Below, piece after piece: positions 61,657 through 64,000 of a DNA stretch of 64,000 bases. The first letter of the stretch is position 1. Every line of letters begins with the position of its first letter. Source of the DNA: Moritella sp. PE36 (GTDB lineage Bacteria; Pseudomonadota; Gammaproteobacteria; Enterobacterales; Moritellaceae); NCBI RefSeq assembly GCF_000170855.1, contig NZ_ABCQ01000008.1, forward strand, positions 1-64,000. Reading direction: 5' to 3'. A model generated the notes under the pieces. The model was not told where the DNA came from. It ran no database searches and was given only the letters and a program-made list of their open reading frames with translations. The translations under genes were made by a program, and so were the position numbers.

Positions 61657-61673
61657 TCTTACGATGCGTAAGA
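61657..61673. promoter_or_regulatory. inverted repeat TCTTACG-ATG-CGTAAGA
   Basis: Perfect seven-base arms with three bases between, in the gap between sulP and the MarR gene. The size suits a MarR-type operator, but it lies over 350 bases from either start, so it could also be the terminator of the marR transcript or of the small open frame. Confidence 0.35.
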
Positions 61674-61777
61674 ATCTGACTTTAAGTATATATAAACGTC
61701 ATATAAATTGTTTAGAGGGGGATTCTAGGGTTATGGCGGCGTCATCTCTGTACCTTTGATTTAGGGAATTAAGCGTA

Positions 61778-62194
61778 CTAACTGATTTGTGTTTTTATCG
61801 TGATGAGTAATTTAGAAAGCACACCTTTCTCTTCATCAGAAAGCATATTACAAATCTCATTTTCAATTGAGTCTGCAATCTGCCACAGCTCTTGCATAAT
61901 AGGCTTGGCTTTAGTTGTTAATTTTAAACGAAATACTCGTCTATCTTCCTTATCATTCAAACGTTTGACTAAACTAAGCTGTTCTAACAAATCTATTTGT
62001 CTTGCTAGCGTAATCGGTTTTACATTTAAGATATCAGCTAAGTCAACTTGTCGACAATTTTCATTTTCAGACAGATGAACTAATACTCGCCACTGAGAAT
62101 GGGTAACGCCAATGCTTTCAGCTTGCTTGTTAAAACGTTGTCGAATAACGTGACTGATTTCATAGCTAAGAAACCCAAATTTCGAATGTATCAT
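61778..62194 (-). CDS. MarR-family regulator
   Basis: A 138-residue MarR/SlyA-type regulator. The winged helix includes QVDLADILNVKPITLARQID and the wing KRLNDKEDRRVFRLKLT. It acts as a dimeric cytoplasmic repressor with a small phenolic or similar ligand. The gene stands alone; its targets are not clear from the neighbours. Confidence 0.85.
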   Translation of the reverse strand: MIHSKFGFLSYEISHVIRQRFNKQAESIGVTHSQWRVLVHLSENENCRQVDLADILNVKPITLARQIDLLEQLSLVKRLNDKEDRRVFRLKLTTKAKPIMQELWQIADSIENEICNMLSDEEKGVLSKLLITIKTQIS

Positions 62195-62273
62195 GATTCA
62201 GCGGCATATAGTAAGGAAGGCTTATTATAAGCCTTGTGTAAGTTTAAAGTAAAGACTCATTTCACTAAGTTTA

Positions 62274-62711
62274 TTATTTACTGCCCAGCGCCTTGGCAAT
62301 AGAGGGGATGACCTTTTCAGCAGAGCGTCCGATCACATAACCACCGAGTCCGATTTCCACGGGCTGCATAAAATCATGGGCGAACTTTTCTTCGAGGGTA
62401 ATAATACCGAGGGCATTAAGAATGACGATAGCAAGGAAACTGAGCATGGTTATCGGTCGCCAACTGCGGGTGATCCACGAGCCACTGTTCGCTTCTTTTT
62501 GAATAATACTGGATTGTGCGTCGAGCAGTGTGCGTTCTAAATCCATTTGCTTACTGACTAGCTCGATATGCTTTTTGGTGACTTCATTTTGTAGCTCAAC
62601 TAACACGTTTTTTAATTTTAGCTTTTCTTCTTCTGAAGTATGAATGTTGTCGATGAGATCGGCCGCTGGCTTGAACGTCCCTGAAACAAAGCCCATGATT
62701 GATTGCCACAT
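62274..62711 (-). CDS. orphan 3TM-type holin-like protein
   Basis: A 145-residue protein. An N-terminal helix-rich coiled coil is followed by SGSWITRSWRPITMLSF and two or three hydrophobic helices (FLAIVILNALGII, IGLGGYVIGRS), the pattern of the 3TM phage/gene-transfer-agent holin family. No phage genes surround it. It may be a leftover of a prophage or a recruited holin. GGAG precedes the ATG. Confidence 0.65.
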   Translation of the reverse strand: MWQSIMGFVSGTFKPAADLIDNIHTSEEEKLKLKNVLVELQNEVTKKHIELVSKQMDLERTLLDAQSSIIQKEANSGSWITRSWRPITMLSFLAIVILNALGIITLEEKFAHDFMQPVEIGLGGYVIGRSAEKVIPSIAKALGSK

Positions 62712-62798
62712 TATTTAATTTCTCCGGTGTTGTCGGGTTTCCCTACCCGACGCGTTGATTGGCCTCTATTGTTACACCGCTTTATTTGATATTGCTAA

Positions 62799-64000
62799 CT
62801 AGAAAACTGACAATAACGCTTTTTCGATTTTCACCGCGGCCACTTTAAATTCAGGGATCTTGGCATGTGGATCCGTTGCCGTGGTGGTTAAACGGTTCGC
62901 CGGTGATTCCGCAAAGTGGAATGGCACAAACACCACCCCTTCTTGCATCCGCTTAGTCACAAACGCTGGCGTATCAATGCTGCCTCGACGTGTCGTTACC
63001 GTGAGCATTTCACCATTAACAACCCCTAATCGTTCGGCATCCGCCACCGAGATCATCGCACGTGGTCCAGCCAGATTATCTAGCCCTTTGGTTTTACGTG
63101 TCATGGTGCCGGTATGGAACTGCTCAAGCAAACGACCAGTGGTCAGTATCAATGGGTACTCATCATCGGGCAATTCCGCCGCATAACGGAACGGCACTGC
63201 GACCATTTCACCTTTGCCACGGGTGAACTGCTCGGTATGCATAATGCGCGTGCCTGGAGATGCGTCATCAGGACAGGGCCATTGCAAGCCATCTTTACCT
63301 ACGCGATGCCAATGGATGCCCGCATATTGTGGCGTCAATTGGGTGATCTCTTTGGTAATATCCTCAACAGATTGATATGCCCAGTCACTGCCCATGGCGT
63401 TGGCAATATCTTGAATGATCAGCCAATCTTCTTTCGCTTCACCCGGTGGTTTAACCGCGGGTGAAATACGTTGTACACGACGTTCAGTATTAGTGAAGTG
63501 ACCCGATTTTTCGGCAAATGAGCACGAGGGTAATACCACATCAGCGTATTGCGCGGTTTCCGTTAGGAAGATATCTTGCACTACCAAGAAATCCAATTGC
63601 TCAAGCGCGTCAATAACGTGCGCTTGATTCGGATCGCTCAGTACCGGATTTTCACCCATGACATACAAACCTTTCACCTCACCGTGACACGCGGCATCAA
63701 TAATTTCGGTCAGCGTTAAACCCACTTCTTTGGGTAAATTAGCTTTGTTCCACGCTTTCGCGAATTTTTCTTGTACTTCAGGTTCATAGACTTTCTGATA
63801 ACCCGGTAAACTGTTTGGCAACGCCCCCATGTCACAGGCACCTTGCACATTAGACTGACCACGTAACGGGTTAATGCCGCCACCTTCAATACCAATGTTG
63901 CCACACAGCATTTGCAGGTTGGCAACGGAACGGACATTATCATGACCTGTGGTGTGCTGCGTGATCCCCATGGAATAATACACCGCGGTTCGGTCGGCCG
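62799..64000 (-). CDS. molybdopterin formate dehydrogenase alpha subunit (C-terminal part)
   Basis: The frame is open to the right edge, so the N-terminus is outside the window. The 400 residues seen include YYSMGITQHTTGHDNVRS, MLCGNIGIEGGGINPLRGQSN and ENPVLSDPN, all typical of cytoplasmic or NAD-linked formate dehydrogenase catalytic subunits. The C-terminal molybdopterin-dinucleotide domain follows (LTTGRLLEQFHTGTMTRK). It oxidises formate to CO2. The N-terminal Fe-S and active-site selenocysteine/cysteine region is not visible. Confidence 0.9.
   Translation of the reverse strand, partial: ADRTAVYYSMGITQHTTGHDNVRSVANLQMLCGNIGIEGGGINPLRGQSNVQGACDMGALPNSLPGYQKVYEPEVQEKFAKAWNKANLPKEVGLTLTEIIDAACHGEVKGLYVMGENPVLSDPNQAHVIDALEQLDFLVVQDIFLTETAQYADVVLPSCSFAEKSGHFTNTERRVQRISPAVKPPGEAKEDWLIIQDIANAMGSDWAYQSVEDITKEITQLTPQYAGIHWHRVGKDGLQWPCPDDASPGTRIMHTEQFTRGKGEMVAVPFRYAAELPDDEYPLILTTGRLLEQFHTGTMTRKTKGLDNLAGPRAMISVADAERLGVVNGEMLTVTTRRGSIDTPAFVTKRMQEGVVFVPFHFAESPANRLTTTATDPHAKIPEFKVAAVKIEKALLSVF

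Overview
The window looks like chromosome of an AT-rich marine gammaproteobacterium, closest in gene style to Moritella, Shewanella, Colwellia or Psychromonas. The genus is an inference from gene content: umuDC, guaC, a dapE/yffB pair, a TAXI-type TRAP transporter, SulP plus universal stress protein, a formate dehydrogenase, Cache chemoreceptors and integron-type cassettes. No rRNA, tRNA or CRISPR array was found.

Left part, 0-13 kb, is ordinary chromosome: argP/argO (basic amino acid export), a LysR regulator facing an azoreductase, rsuA, a cysteine-rich winged-helix regulator facing a flavin reductase, a Cache-HAMP-GGDEF-EAL protein, a secreted lipase-like protein, gltS and a HAD phosphatase.

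From 13.2 to 22.8 kb lies one coherent uptake unit. A DctB-like kinase and a DctD-like sigma-54 activator flank a TAXI solute receptor, a fused TRAP permease and L-2-hydroxyglutarate oxidase. A clear -24/-12 promoter sits in front of the receptor gene. I infer import and oxidation of a C5 dicarboxylate such as 2-hydroxyglutarate or 2-oxoglutarate.

From 25.1 to 29.0 kb a citrulline hydrolase (CtlX), an arginine deiminase/DDAH-family enzyme, a TetR regulator and an ornithine cyclodeaminase together can turn arginine (or methylarginine) into proline without ATP. The ctlX and tetR upstream regions share a GTTTT-N2-AAAAC palindrome, and an FNR-like box precedes ctlX. guaC follows. Its transcript appears to start exactly at a three-way-junction RNA fold.

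From 30.6 to 50.4 kb is an accessory zone. It holds duplicated terminators around a two-gene insert with a stop-interrupted first gene, a coupled unknown-protein/lipoprotein pair, a P2-like integrase scrap, and minus-strand gene cassettes separated by attC-like sites with no integron integrase in the window. It also holds an IS91-type element with its own tyrosine recombinase, a frameshifted VOC gene, dispersed repeats, partial gene duplications and an orphan type IV pilin. A second run of cassettes is at 49.2-50.4 kb.

From 50.7 kb to the end the window returns to core-like genes: a Cache chemoreceptor, umuDC under a perfect LexA box (with a relic of a second umuC beside it), an M16 lipoprotein protease, USP and SulP, a MarR regulator, an orphan 3TM holin, and the 3' part of a molybdopterin formate dehydrogenase that runs off the right edge.
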